A stretch of DNA of 64,000 nt from CAZHHH01 sp052400685 (lineage in GTDB: Bacteria; Bacteroidota; Bacteroidia; Bacteroidales; Marinilabiliaceae). Shown here one piece after another: positions 55,130 to 63,524 of the stretch; position 1 is the stretch's first letter; the number at the start of each line of letters is the position of its first letter. Location: NCBI GenBank assembly GCA_052400685.1, contig JBQTGJ010000002.1. One strand, 5' to 3'. The notes under the pieces are model-generated. The model ran no database searches and was not told the origin of the DNA. It was given only the letters and a program-made list of their open reading frames with translations. A program made the position numbers and the translations under genes.

Positions 55130-55632
55130 GCTATCACTTTTAAAAATACGTTTCCCAGAGTCTGCCTAATATGTATTAAGCTACTCTTATTAATTTTTTA
55201 ACGCTCGTTCACCGTACTTGCACAAAAGTCCATCATCAGCGTAATTATCGGACTCCGGAGGAGTCCTGACAATTCAATAAATCAATAAAAACCGCGAACC
55301 TTTTTTATTAGCGACTAAAGATAAAAAAAATGAGTGTCGGTTATTTAACCCGACGTACAAAACAAAATTTTAATTCGCCGACAGCTAATTCCAACAGCTC
55401 AAACACCAGATTTTCATTCAATTTAAACAACGACTGAACCGCTATCATTTTATATTTGCTCCCAAACAAATGATATGTCTCAGACCATTACACATAATTT
55501 TAACAGATTTTAAAGACGAAAGGCACATAACAATATCACATTCAATGTAAAAAAAACTATTTTTGAGGCTACTACTCAATTTTATGCCGATAATAAAATA
55601 AAGTAGGCTTAACCTCCAAAAAACAATATAAA
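55130..55632. other. Divergent gldB / outer-membrane protein intergenic region
   Basis: 503 bases, A/T-rich, without a gene. A perfect 7-bp hairpin (GGACTCC-GGA-GGAGTCC, 55250-55266) stands in it. No clear TAnnTTTG element was located for either gene, and no dispersed repeat was recognised. Confidence 0.45.
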
Positions 55633-56253
55633 ATGAAAAATGCAGCTATTATTTTAATTGCCCTGATGGCAACACAATATATATATAGTCAGGATTCAGG
55701 GCGTACGCGCTTTACATTTGTGGCGACCCCTCAAATTTCATGGATGAAATCGGACCACGAAATGGTAGATCAAAAGACCTCACGGTTCGGATATAATTTT
55801 GGCGTTATGATGGATAATTTCTTTGGTGAGAACTATGCTTTCACCACAGGACTTACAATAAACACTACCGGAGGCAAGTTAAATTATAAGTACGAAGATG
55901 CGCAGAACAACTATAGTCAAACCTACCAGCTGAAGTATCTTGAAATACCTTTGGGTTTAAAACTTAGATCGGCCGACTTACGCCGCATGAATATATATGG
56001 TCGTTTTGGTCTGTCGCCACAAATCAACATTCAGGCAAACGACAATAATGACAAATCCATCAGCGACGAAATCCGGTTATTTGAATTAGGCTACCATCTG
56101 GGTGGCGGTATAGAATATGCCATCAACAGCAGCAATGCGCTCATGTTTGGTCTCCTTTTCAACAATGGATTTACCGACATAACCAAAAACGAAGACTTTG
56201 ACGATAAAGCCATTTTAAACCGATTTGTGTTTGAGGTCGGCTTCATCTTTTGA
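55633..56253 (+). CDS. Outer-membrane beta-barrel protein (PorT-like fold)
   Basis: 206 residues with signal peptide 1-19 (ends YSQ). The mature protein is an 8-strand-type barrel with long loops: FTFVATPQISWMKSDHE, FGYNFGVMMDNFFGENYAFTTGLTINTTGG, YLEIPLGLKLRS, MNIYGRFGLSPQINIQ, FELGYHLGGGIEYAI, MFGLLFNNGF and FVFEVGFIF at the end. Such small barrels include PorT of the type IX secretion system; specific identity is not proven. Stops 20 bases before nadE, so likely co-transcribed. Confidence 0.72.
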   Translation: MKNAAIILIALMATQYIYSQDSGRTRFTFVATPQISWMKSDHEMVDQKTSRFGYNFGVMMDNFFGENYAFTTGLTINTTGGKLNYKYEDAQNNYSQTYQLKYLEIPLGLKLRSADLRRMNIYGRFGLSPQINIQANDNNDKSISDEIRLFELGYHLGGGIEYAINSSNALMFGLLFNNGFTDITKNEDFDDKAILNRFVFEVGFIF

Positions 56254-56273
56254 ACCATATAAGAGCAACAACA

Positions 56274-57923
56274 ATGAAGATAGCACTGGCACAACTAAAT
56301 TACAAAATTGGCGATTTTGAAGCCAATGCCACCAAAATAATAAAGACAATCAAAGACGCTAAGGATAAAGGCGCTGATCTGGTCCTTTTCTCCGAGCTGG
56401 CAGTGTGCGGCTATCCGCCGTTAGACCTCCTCAATAGCGGTGACTTTGTGAATCGAACCATCGAAACCATTCATCAAATAGCCCAAGAATGTGTCCGGAT
56501 AGCCGCCATCGTAGGCGGTCCGTCACTCAATCCGGGTACCAAAGGCAAACAACTGTACAACTCGGCCTGGCTGTTACAGGATGGTAAAGCAACCCCCGCC
56601 GTTCACAAAACATTGTTACCCACCTACGATGTCTTCGATGAATACAGATATTTCCAACCCAATGAAACCTTTAATGTGATAAACTTCAAAGGGCAACGTC
56701 TGGCCATTACAATCTGCGAAGACATTTGGGACGACCGGCCGGTGGAACACAAATTTGACCGCAATCATCTGTATACCCTATCACCCATGCAAAAGCTGGC
56801 CGCACTGAAACCCGATATGGTCATCAATATTGCCGCCTCCCCGTTCTCACACCATCAACATGCCATCCGCCAGCAGGTCATCTGCAAAAAAGCCGCTCAA
56901 TACCACCTCCCGGTATACTATGTGAACCAAACAGGGGCCAACACCGAACTGATATTTGATGGCGGATCAATGGTCATTAATTCCAAAGGAGAAGTAACAC
57001 ACCGGTTAGAATTCTTTAAAGAAGAACTTTATTTCACCAACACCAATGAGAGGCCCAAACAATCGGAACAGCGCCATCCCGAAGAAATAGATTTAATTCA
57101 CCGTGCCCTGGTAACAGGTGTCAGAGATTATTTTTCCAAGTCAGGACTAAAAAAAGCCATACTGGGCTTATCCGGGGGGCTGGATTCGGCCGTAACAGCT
57201 GCCATTGCCGTGGCTGCACTGGGAAAAGAAAATGTACATGGCATTTTAATGCCGTCGCAATACAGCAGTGACCACAGTATTACCGATGCGCGCGATTTAG
57301 CCAACAATCTAGGCATTTCACACGAAATAATTCCCATTAAAACCATCTTCGAACAATTTAAAACAGCACTTGAGCAAACCTTTACCGGTAAAGAGGAAGA
57401 TGTAACCGAAGAAAATATACAGGCACGCATCAGGGGGACATTGGTAATGGCTTATTCCAATAAATTTGGAAACATACTCCTCAACACCACCAATAAAAGT
57501 GAAGCTGCCGTTGGATATGGCACACTCTACGGCGATATGAACGGCGGCCTGAGCGTATTGGGCGACGTTTATAAAACGCTGGTATTTAACCTGGCGCACT
57601 TTATCAATAAGGAACGGGAAATAATACCCAACAACACCATTATAAAACCACCATCGGCTGAGTTGCGTCCCGACCAAAAAGACAGTGATTCGTTACCGGA
57701 ATATGAAATTCTCGATGCCATCCTGTTCAGATATATCGAACAAAACAAATCACTAAATGAAATCGTTGCCGACGGTTTTGATGAACCCACAGTCACCAAA
57801 ACCCTGAAAATGGTAAACCGAAACGAACACAAACGGTTTCAGGCACCGCCTATTTTAAGAATCACCACCAAAGCCTTTGGTTTTGGACGAAGAATACCAA
57901 TCGTATCAAAAATAAACCCATAA
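56274..57923 (+). CDS. nadE: Glutamine-dependent NAD+ synthetase
   Basis: Last step of NAD synthesis: nicotinate adenine dinucleotide + ATP + glutamine to NAD. 549 residues from the ATG at 56274, where MKIALAQLNYKIGDFEAN is the usual start. The N-terminal nitrilase-like glutaminase domain (about 1-265) has Glu in FSELAVCGYPPLDLL, Lys in HKTLLPTYDVFDEYRYF and Cys in TICEDIW. The C-terminal synthetase domain (about 280-549) has the PP-loop LGLSGGLDSAVTAAIA and NTTNKSEAAVGYGTLYGD. Confidence 0.97.
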   Translation: MKIALAQLNYKIGDFEANATKIIKTIKDAKDKGADLVLFSELAVCGYPPLDLLNSGDFVNRTIETIHQIAQECVRIAAIVGGPSLNPGTKGKQLYNSAWLLQDGKATPAVHKTLLPTYDVFDEYRYFQPNETFNVINFKGQRLAITICEDIWDDRPVEHKFDRNHLYTLSPMQKLAALKPDMVINIAASPFSHHQHAIRQQVICKKAAQYHLPVYYVNQTGANTELIFDGGSMVINSKGEVTHRLEFFKEELYFTNTNERPKQSEQRHPEEIDLIHRALVTGVRDYFSKSGLKKAILGLSGGLDSAVTAAIAVAALGKENVHGILMPSQYSSDHSITDARDLANNLGISHEIIPIKTIFEQFKTALEQTFTGKEEDVTEENIQARIRGTLVMAYSNKFGNILLNTTNKSEAAVGYGTLYGDMNGGLSVLGDVYKTLVFNLAHFINKEREIIPNNTIIKPPSAELRPDQKDSDSLPEYEILDAILFRYIEQNKSLNEIVADGFDEPTVTKTLKMVNRNEHKRFQAPPILRITTKAFGFGRRIPIVSKINP

Positions 57924-57932
57924 CCTCTAAAC

Positions 57933-58077
57933 AGAGTCTGTCTATAAGTCAACTTCTGCGTTACGCTTGCTCTCAAAATGGTCATTTACGGGAGTAAACT
58001 CACATTTTTCGAGCTGCGCAAGCCTTGAACTTGAACTTTATAGCTCAAACTCCCGACTTTTATGGACAGGCACTAAA
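57933..58077 (-). repeat. Dispersed intergenic repeat, best preserved copy
   Basis: Outer ends AGTCTGTCTATAAGTC and (inverted) AGTGCCTGTCCATAAAAGTC form the terminal inverted repeat. Core on the plus strand: CAACTTCTGCGTTACGCTTG, AAAATGGTCATTTACGGGAG, TAAACTCACATTTTTCGAGC, TGCGCAAGCCTTGAACTTGA. A second element end (TAGTGCTTGCAGATACGAAG, 58078-58097) touches it directly, making a small palindrome CACTAAATAGTG. Confidence 0.88.
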
Positions 58078-58142
58078 TAGTGCTTGCAGATACGAAGTAA
58101 TTTCCGAAACCCTCTATTAAATAACCATTTACACAACATCTG

Positions 58143-58172
58143 TTTGAAACAATAATATTTTTGCTAATTTTG
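58143..58172 (+). promoter_or_regulatory. Promoter of the crp/fnr-mgsA pair
   Basis: TTTG at 58143-58146 and TAATTTTG at 58165-58172, spacing 18: both elements fit. It leads into the regulator gene at 58217. Confidence 0.72.
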
Positions 58173-58216
58173 AGTGTTTTACAACAGTGTTTTATAGCAT
58201 AATCATTCAACAAATA

Positions 58217-58915
58217 ATGAAAAAAGGATTGTTTCCGGAACCAACGATAAAAGATATCTCCATCATTTATAGTGTATTAACACCTAAAGAGAAAGAATTT
58301 CTTGAAGAAAATCATAACGTTGCAAAATTTCGAAAGAACCAGATCATATACCAGGAAGGAGAAAGCCCTACCGGTCTATTGTGCCTTGGTGCCGGGAAAG
58401 CCAAAATTTTCAAGGAAGGCATTGGCGGACGCGACCAGATTGTGAGAATGGCCAAAGCACCCGGGCTAATTGGTTACAGGGCCTTATTTGCAGACGAGCC
58501 ACACATTGCTTCTGCGGTTGTCATTGATCCATGTACCATTTTCGAAATACCCAAAGAGGTAATCGACCAACTAATGAGCACCAACAATCACTTGTGCATG
58601 AACATCATCAATGCCTTTGCATCAGAGCTGGGATTTTCGCGATATCGCACTGTTACATTAACACAAAAACACATCAGAGGCCGGTTAGCTGAGAGCCTGA
58701 TGTTACTTCGTGACATCTATGGCTTCGAAAAAGACAATTCAACCCTCAATATTTATTTGTCGCGCGAAGATCTGGCTAATTTCTCAAATATGACGACCTC
58801 CAACGCGATCCGAACTCTCACCAATTTCGTGAAAGAAAATGTGATAGCCGTAGATGGTCGTATCATCCGCATTTTGGATGAAAATCAACTTGAACGAATT
58901 TCTAAATTAGGTTAA
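58217..58915 (+). CDS. Crp/Fnr-family transcription regulator
   Basis: 232 residues from the ATG at 58217, after the promoter. N-terminal cyclic-nucleotide-binding-type jelly roll about 25-135 (YQEGESPTGLLCLGAGKAKIFKEG and GLIGYRALFADEPHIASAVVID). C-terminal winged helix about 155-225, with LSREDLANFSNMTTSNAIRTLTNF as the recognition helix pair. No Cys cluster for a [4Fe-4S] centre as in FNR, and the typical cAMP-binding Arg-Ser is not obvious. Co-transcribed with mgsA, 10 bases downstream. The ligand is not known. Confidence 0.9.
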   Translation: MKKGLFPEPTIKDISIIYSVLTPKEKEFLEENHNVAKFRKNQIIYQEGESPTGLLCLGAGKAKIFKEGIGGRDQIVRMAKAPGLIGYRALFADEPHIASAVVIDPCTIFEIPKEVIDQLMSTNNHLCMNIINAFASELGFSRYRTVTLTQKHIRGRLAESLMLLRDIYGFEKDNSTLNIYLSREDLANFSNMTTSNAIRTLTNFVKENVIAVDGRIIRILDENQLERISKLG

Positions 58916-58925
58916 ATAATAAAAT

Positions 58926-59396
58926 ATGAAAAATAAAAAGACCATCGCACTCGTGGCTCACGATAATAGAAAAAAAGATTTAATTGAATGGGTGGCCTGG
59001 AATTGGAAAGAGCTAACAGACCACGACCTGGTTTGCACCGGAACGACAGGAAAGCTGGTTCAGGAAGCCATGCACACCAAGACTGAAGAACATGGTGTTA
59101 TAGCACCAAAAATAACCCGTTTAAAATCAGGTCCATTGGGAGGTGACCAGCAACTGGGAGCCATGATCAGCGAAGGAAAAATAGATTTGTTAATATTTTT
59201 CTGGGATCCAATGCAGCCCCAACCACATGATGTTGATGTAAAAGCACTGATGCGCATCTCAACACTCTATAACATTCCAATGGCTGCAAACAGGGCAACA
59301 GCCGACTTCATTATATCGTCAAAACTGTTTCACCACGAATACAATCCCATAATAAAAGACTATTCAGAATATATTAAAAGAACCGTTAACCTATAA
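58926..59396 (+). CDS. mgsA: Methylglyoxal synthase
   Basis: Converts dihydroxyacetone phosphate to methylglyoxal and phosphate, a bypass that frees phosphate when sugar phosphates build up. 156 residues, normal. Phosphate-binding GTTGKLVQE, the catalytic Asp in SGPLGGDQQLGAMIS, and LIFFWDPMQPQPHDVDVKAL followed by NIPMAANRATADFII. Ten bases behind a Crp/Fnr regulator gene and ending in a hairpin shared with the opposite murF-alr gene. Confidence 0.96.
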   Translation: MKNKKTIALVAHDNRKKDLIEWVAWNWKELTDHDLVCTGTTGKLVQEAMHTKTEEHGVIAPKITRLKSGPLGGDQQLGAMISEGKIDLLIFFWDPMQPQPHDVDVKALMRISTLYNIPMAANRATADFIISSKLFHHEYNPIIKDYSEYIKRTVNL

Positions 59397-59408
59397 GTTA
59401 ACGGTTTT
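59381..59408. terminator. Terminator overlapping the mgsA stop codon
   Basis: AACCGTTAAC pairs with GTTAACGGTT around CTATAA, followed by TTTT. The mgsA stop TAA lies in the loop. On the other strand it can end murF-alr. Confidence 0.8.
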
Positions 59409-59409
59409 T

Positions 59410-61863
59410 TCATTCTCTAAAATAAACCCTCTTCACCCGGCGACTGATACCTGTTAAAACTTCATAGGGAATCGTATTTAATTTATCTGATAAAACGGTA
59501 ACCGGGTAATCATCCCCAAAAATGACAACCTCATCACCTTCAAGCACATTACCATTACTAACATCAATCATACAAGTATCCATACAAATATTACCGATGA
59601 TGGGATAGAGCCGTCCGTTTATCAGCACCTCACCTACGCCATTACTCAGATGCCTGTTTAAGCCATCGGCATATCCAACCGGTATAACCGCCAGCTTTCC
59701 GCCGGCCTGAATAAATCCCTTACGGCCATACCCCACCGTAGCATCGTCATGAACCGTACGAATTTGTGACACATAGGATTTTAACGTAACCACATTCTGC
59801 ATTTGCGCATCATTAATGGCGCTCAAGCCATACATGCCGATGCCTATTCGCACCATTTCATACTGACTTTCTGAAAAGCGTTCAATACCGGCCGAATTTA
59901 AAATGTGGCGAATAAAAGAATATCCCAACACAGTTTTCAGATAAGTGGTAAACCGATCGAAAACATCAATCTGCCGACGCGTAAAATCATCGTGTTTCAC
60001 GTCATCGCTACCCACCAGATGCGAAAATACCGACCGAACCTTTAAATGCGGCATCGCCTTAATCTGACGTGCCAATTCATCGGCATCAGACGACTCAAAA
60101 CCAAAACGATTCATTCCCGTATCGAGCTTTATATGAACAGACGCTTCAGAAACCCCACTTTCGCGCACCGCCTTTTCAAAGGCCTTCAGCACCTTAAAGC
60201 TATACACTTCAGGCTCCAGGCCATATTCCAGCATCTGTCCAAACGTCTTCATCTCAGGGTTCATCACAATGATGGGTAATGTAATCCCGGCCCGCCGCAG
60301 TTCCATCCCCTCATCGGCGAAAGCCACGCCCAAATAATCAACCTTATGGTACTGTAAGGCAGCTGCAATTTCATACGAACCACTCCCATAACTAAAGGCC
60401 TTTACCATAGCCAAAACCTTGGTATTATGATTGAGATGCTGCCTGAAAACATTCAAATTACTAATAAGGGCATCCAGATTTACCTCCATAACAGTGCAAT
60501 GCTGCTTCTGCTCAAGCAAATCACTCACCCTCTCAAACGCAAACGAACGCGCCCCTTTTATAAGGATGGCCTCATTGCGAAAAGAAAAACCAGGCAAAGC
60601 TGCCAACAATTCATCCGTGGATCTAAAAAAACGATCACCTGGTCTGAAGCTGGCTTGATAATTAATAATATGGTCACCCACGCCAATAAGCCGATCTATT
60701 TTACGGCTTTGAAGTAACCCGGCTACACGAGGATATAATAACGAATCGGTATAACCGGTCTGCAACATGTCAGATAACACAACCGTTCGGCTCATCGACT
60801 TTTTCCGGCCTTGCTGGTCCAAAAAATCGAGCGCTATCTCCAACGACGTAAAATCGGAATTATAACTATCATTAATAATTAAGCAATTATTGAGCCCCTC
60901 CTTACGTTCCATACGCATCGCAACGGGTTCTAATGTGGCCACACGCTGAGCTATTAAAGATTCATTATAGCCTCGGAACAGCATAAATAGCACCACCGGC
61001 ATTACGTTCTCCAGCGACACAAAATCAGAAAAAGGAATTTCTACTTCAAAGCTTTTCCCTTTCCATTGAAAATTCAAAACTTCCCCCGAAGAGAGCAATC
61101 TCAGATCTGACTCAGGATGACGTCCCCAGGTAAAACATGTTTTATCCGGCCAACGGGCCATCACGGCTTCATGAATAAGTTGAGCATCCCGGCTATAAAA
61201 CAAAACCTCCACATCATCAAATAGTCCAAGCTTTTCGTTCAGTATCGACGATTGAGATTCAAAATTTTCAAGATGCGCCGTTCCAATATTTGTAATCAGC
61301 CCCAATGTGGGTTGAATGATCTCTTTGAGCCGGGACATTTCACCCTTACGGCTTATGCCAGCCTCAAACACCGCCAATCGATGTCTGGACTTTAACTGCC
61401 AAACCGAAAGGGGCACCCCTATCTGACTATTATAGCTACGAGGCGACCGCACCATCGGCACATCGTCATTTAAAGCCTGCGCCAGCCATTCCTTCACAAT
61501 GGTTTTACCATTACTCCCGGTAATAGCCAACACCTGCGGATGGTACTGTTGTCGATGAAATGCAGCCACATCCTGCAAAGCCTTAAGCGTATCATCAACC
61601 AAAATCCAGCCGGCGTCAGTCATCCCGGATGCCGGCTTATAAGACCGGTCGACCACAAAAAAACGCACCCCTTTACTATATAACTCAGGGATATAATAGT
61701 GACCATTATTCTGACCTCCTTTAAGGGCAAAGAATAGAGCCCCCTCCGGCTCGAATACCAGCCGGCTGTCAAAAAATAATCGTAAAACTTTTGATGAACT
61801 ATCACCCAACAAGGTGCCACCCGACATCTGTGCTATTTCCGAAAGTAAATACCCCGTTTCCAT
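59410..61863 (-). CDS. Bifunctional MurF / alanine racemase
   Basis: 817 residues from the ATG at 61863 (METGYLLSEIAQMSGG). The N-terminal half (about 1-450) is UDP-N-acetylmuramoyl-tripeptide:D-Ala-D-Ala ligase: ATP-binding ITGSNGKTIVKEWLAQAL, NSQIGVPLSVWQL, AVFEAGISRKGEM and LIINDSYNSDFTSLE. The C-terminal half (about 455-817) is PLP-dependent alanine racemase: EVNLDALISNLNVFRQHL, the PLP Lys in MVKAFSYGSGSYEIA and RIGIGMYGLSA. It makes D-Ala and joins D-Ala-D-Ala to the cell-wall precursor. The fusion is usual in Bacteroidota. Starts 14 bases after the tdk stop, hence co-transcribed. Confidence 0.95.
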   Translation of the reverse strand: METGYLLSEIAQMSGGTLLGDSSSKVLRLFFDSRLVFEPEGALFFALKGGQNNGHYYIPELYSKGVRFFVVDRSYKPASGMTDAGWILVDDTLKALQDVAAFHRQQYHPQVLAITGSNGKTIVKEWLAQALNDDVPMVRSPRSYNSQIGVPLSVWQLKSRHRLAVFEAGISRKGEMSRLKEIIQPTLGLITNIGTAHLENFESQSSILNEKLGLFDDVEVLFYSRDAQLIHEAVMARWPDKTCFTWGRHPESDLRLLSSGEVLNFQWKGKSFEVEIPFSDFVSLENVMPVVLFMLFRGYNESLIAQRVATLEPVAMRMERKEGLNNCLIINDSYNSDFTSLEIALDFLDQQGRKKSMSRTVVLSDMLQTGYTDSLLYPRVAGLLQSRKIDRLIGVGDHIINYQASFRPGDRFFRSTDELLAALPGFSFRNEAILIKGARSFAFERVSDLLEQKQHCTVMEVNLDALISNLNVFRQHLNHNTKVLAMVKAFSYGSGSYEIAAALQYHKVDYLGVAFADEGMELRRAGITLPIIVMNPEMKTFGQMLEYGLEPEVYSFKVLKAFEKAVRESGVSEASVHIKLDTGMNRFGFESSDADELARQIKAMPHLKVRSVFSHLVGSDDVKHDDFTRRQIDVFDRFTTYLKTVLGYSFIRHILNSAGIERFSESQYEMVRIGIGMYGLSAINDAQMQNVVTLKSYVSQIRTVHDDATVGYGRKGFIQAGGKLAVIPVGYADGLNRHLSNGVGEVLINGRLYPIIGNICMDTCMIDVSNGNVLEGDEVVIFGDDYPVTVLSDKLNTIPYEVLTGISRRVKRVYFRE

Positions 61864-61877
61864 TTCAATTATAGCTA

Positions 61878-62462
61878 TTACTGTTTTCCTCCTGTTAACT
61901 GATGATAGCAGGCACGACAAACCGCCTCATACGACTCGCCTGCCCCCACCTCGACCAATCTATCACTACCTTTAAGCCGATACGAATAATGAGCCAGATC
62001 ACCACATCGTACACAAATAGCATGCACTTTAGTAACATATTCAGCACAAGCCATGAGGTCAGGCATTGGGCCAAAAGGTTTGCCCTTAAAATCCATATCG
62101 AGCCCTGCCACAATCACACGCACCCCCTGACTTGCCAGGGTATTACAAACAGCAGTAAGGCCGGAATCAAAAAACTGTGCTTCGTCAACGCCTATCACAT
62201 CGGTATCGGCATTCAACAATAAAATATTCCCCGACGACTCAACCGTGGTGCACCGTATGCTGTTGGCATCATGCGACACCACCTCTTCTTCGCTGTAACG
62301 ATTGTCAACCAACGGTTTAAAAATTTCCACCCGCTGTCGGGCTATTCGTGCGCGACGAAGACGACGAAGCAGCTCCTCCGTTTTACCGGAAAACATTGAG
62401 CCGGAAATGACTTCAATCCAGCCCTGCTTTTTATTCTTATCAGAACGACTTTCCAAAAACAT
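61878..62462 (-). CDS. tdk: Thymidine kinase
   Basis: Salvages thymidine to dTMP. 194 residues, type II enzyme. P-loop GSMFSGKTEELLRR, VIGVDEAQFFD, GLDMDFKGKPFGPMPDLMACAEYVTK, and zinc-finger Cys in CVRCG and CRACYHQ. Upstream gene of a tdk/murF-alr pair. Confidence 0.96.
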   Translation of the reverse strand: MFLESRSDKNKKQGWIEVISGSMFSGKTEELLRRLRRARIARQRVEIFKPLVDNRYSEEEVVSHDANSIRCTTVESSGNILLLNADTDVIGVDEAQFFDSGLTAVCNTLASQGVRVIVAGLDMDFKGKPFGPMPDLMACAEYVTKVHAICVRCGDLAHYSYRLKGSDRLVEVGAGESYEAVCRACYHQLTGGKQ

Positions 62463-62512
62463 GTGACTAATTTTGAACAGGATAACTGTTAATAACTATC
62501 TGTAACTGTAAA

Positions 62513-62520
62513 CAAAAATA
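62513..62520 (-). promoter_or_regulatory. tdk promoter
   Basis: TATTTTTG on the minus strand, 50 bases before the tdk start; -33 element not clear. Confidence 0.5.
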
Positions 62521-62677
62521 TCTTAATTCACCAAAAAATAAAATGCGTGTTAAAATGGATAAGACTTAGAATATTCAATTTGGGATTACTTCCAAACAGA
62601 AATATTTCAATTAAAAAAGTCTTTTCGTAAAGGATGGATGGGACTCTTCTGTTTGCAATTTACAGGTGTGTTTTTCA

Positions 62678-62714
62678 TTTTGCGCAAACATGTTAGTTTC
62701 ATTCACTACCTTTG
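62678..62714 (+). promoter_or_regulatory. Promoter of the conserved unknown gene
   Basis: TACCTTTG at 62707-62714 matches the -7 consensus; TTTTG at 62678-62682 is rather far (24 bases). It lies inside a longer open frame, which supports the ATG at 62749 as the start. Confidence 0.6.
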
Positions 62715-62748
62715 CAAAGGTAAAGAAAATGGTTGTCAACTTGATATT

Positions 62749-63522
62749 ATGGAAAAAGAAGCATTAATAAAAATCGTCCTCCAGGACATCAAAGAATTGG
62801 AAACGCTGGTATCGACCTTTAGCGGGACAGAAAATATACCGGCTGTATATATTCAACTGGCCCAAAGTAAAACCAAGGTAATACAGGATGAATTAAGTTT
62901 AATAAACACCCTTGAGCCATCCACTTCAACAAGCAAGGAAAAAATAATTCCGACACCCGAAAACAAAAAAACGCCTGAAGAAACAGTTCCGGAAGCAGAA
63001 AACGAGATCCAATCCGAACCGGCACCACCAAAAGAGGCTCCCAAACCTCAGGCTAAGACTACGGCACCCATTACCATCGAAAGTCATGAAGAAGAGGTTG
63101 CCGTTCCAAAAGAAACCAACATCGTTGAATCCGCTGATGAGCAACCCGGTGAGAAGGCAAAAACGCCCGCTCCTGCGCCAGCATCCTCAGTCAGGCAAGC
63201 TGTGATTGGAGAGGTATTGGGTAAAAATAACAAATCAGTGCTTGATATACTCGCAGACCAAAAGAAAAGCAGCGATCAGGCTTACCAGCCGTCGGTGCCC
63301 GATTTACGTAAAGCAATAGGCATAAACGACCGGTTTCTGTTTCAGCGGGAGCTGTTCAAAGGCAGCGCAGAACTATACAACCAAACACTTGACCAGCTAA
63401 ATTCGATGCAGGATTTAGGTTCTGCGCTATCATTTCTCAAGACCAATTTTAATTGGGACACGACCTCCGAAACATACGAAATGTTCATAAAAACGGTAAA
63501 ACGCCGATTTAAAAACGATTAA
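62749..63522 (+). CDS. Conserved cytoplasmic protein with disordered middle, unknown function
   Basis: 257 residues from the ATG at 62749. A helical N-terminal part (about 1-50, EKEALIKIVLQDIKELETLVSTF), a long low-complexity middle rich in Pro, Glu, Lys and Ala (about 55-155), and a compact C-terminal part (about 160-257) with SVLDILADQKKSSDQAYQPSVPDLRKAIGINDRFLFQRELFKGSAELYNQTLDQLNSM then LSFLKTNFNWD. The C-terminal pattern is what I would expect to be conserved in Bacteroidota. Just 2 bases before rsmI, so co-transcribed. Function unknown. Confidence 0.7.
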   Translation: MEKEALIKIVLQDIKELETLVSTFSGTENIPAVYIQLAQSKTKVIQDELSLINTLEPSTSTSKEKIIPTPENKKTPEETVPEAENEIQSEPAPPKEAPKPQAKTTAPITIESHEEEVAVPKETNIVESADEQPGEKAKTPAPAPASSVRQAVIGEVLGKNNKSVLDILADQKKSSDQAYQPSVPDLRKAIGINDRFLFQRELFKGSAELYNQTLDQLNSMQDLGSALSFLKTNFNWDTTSETYEMFIKTVKRRFKND

Positions 63523-63524
63523 CC

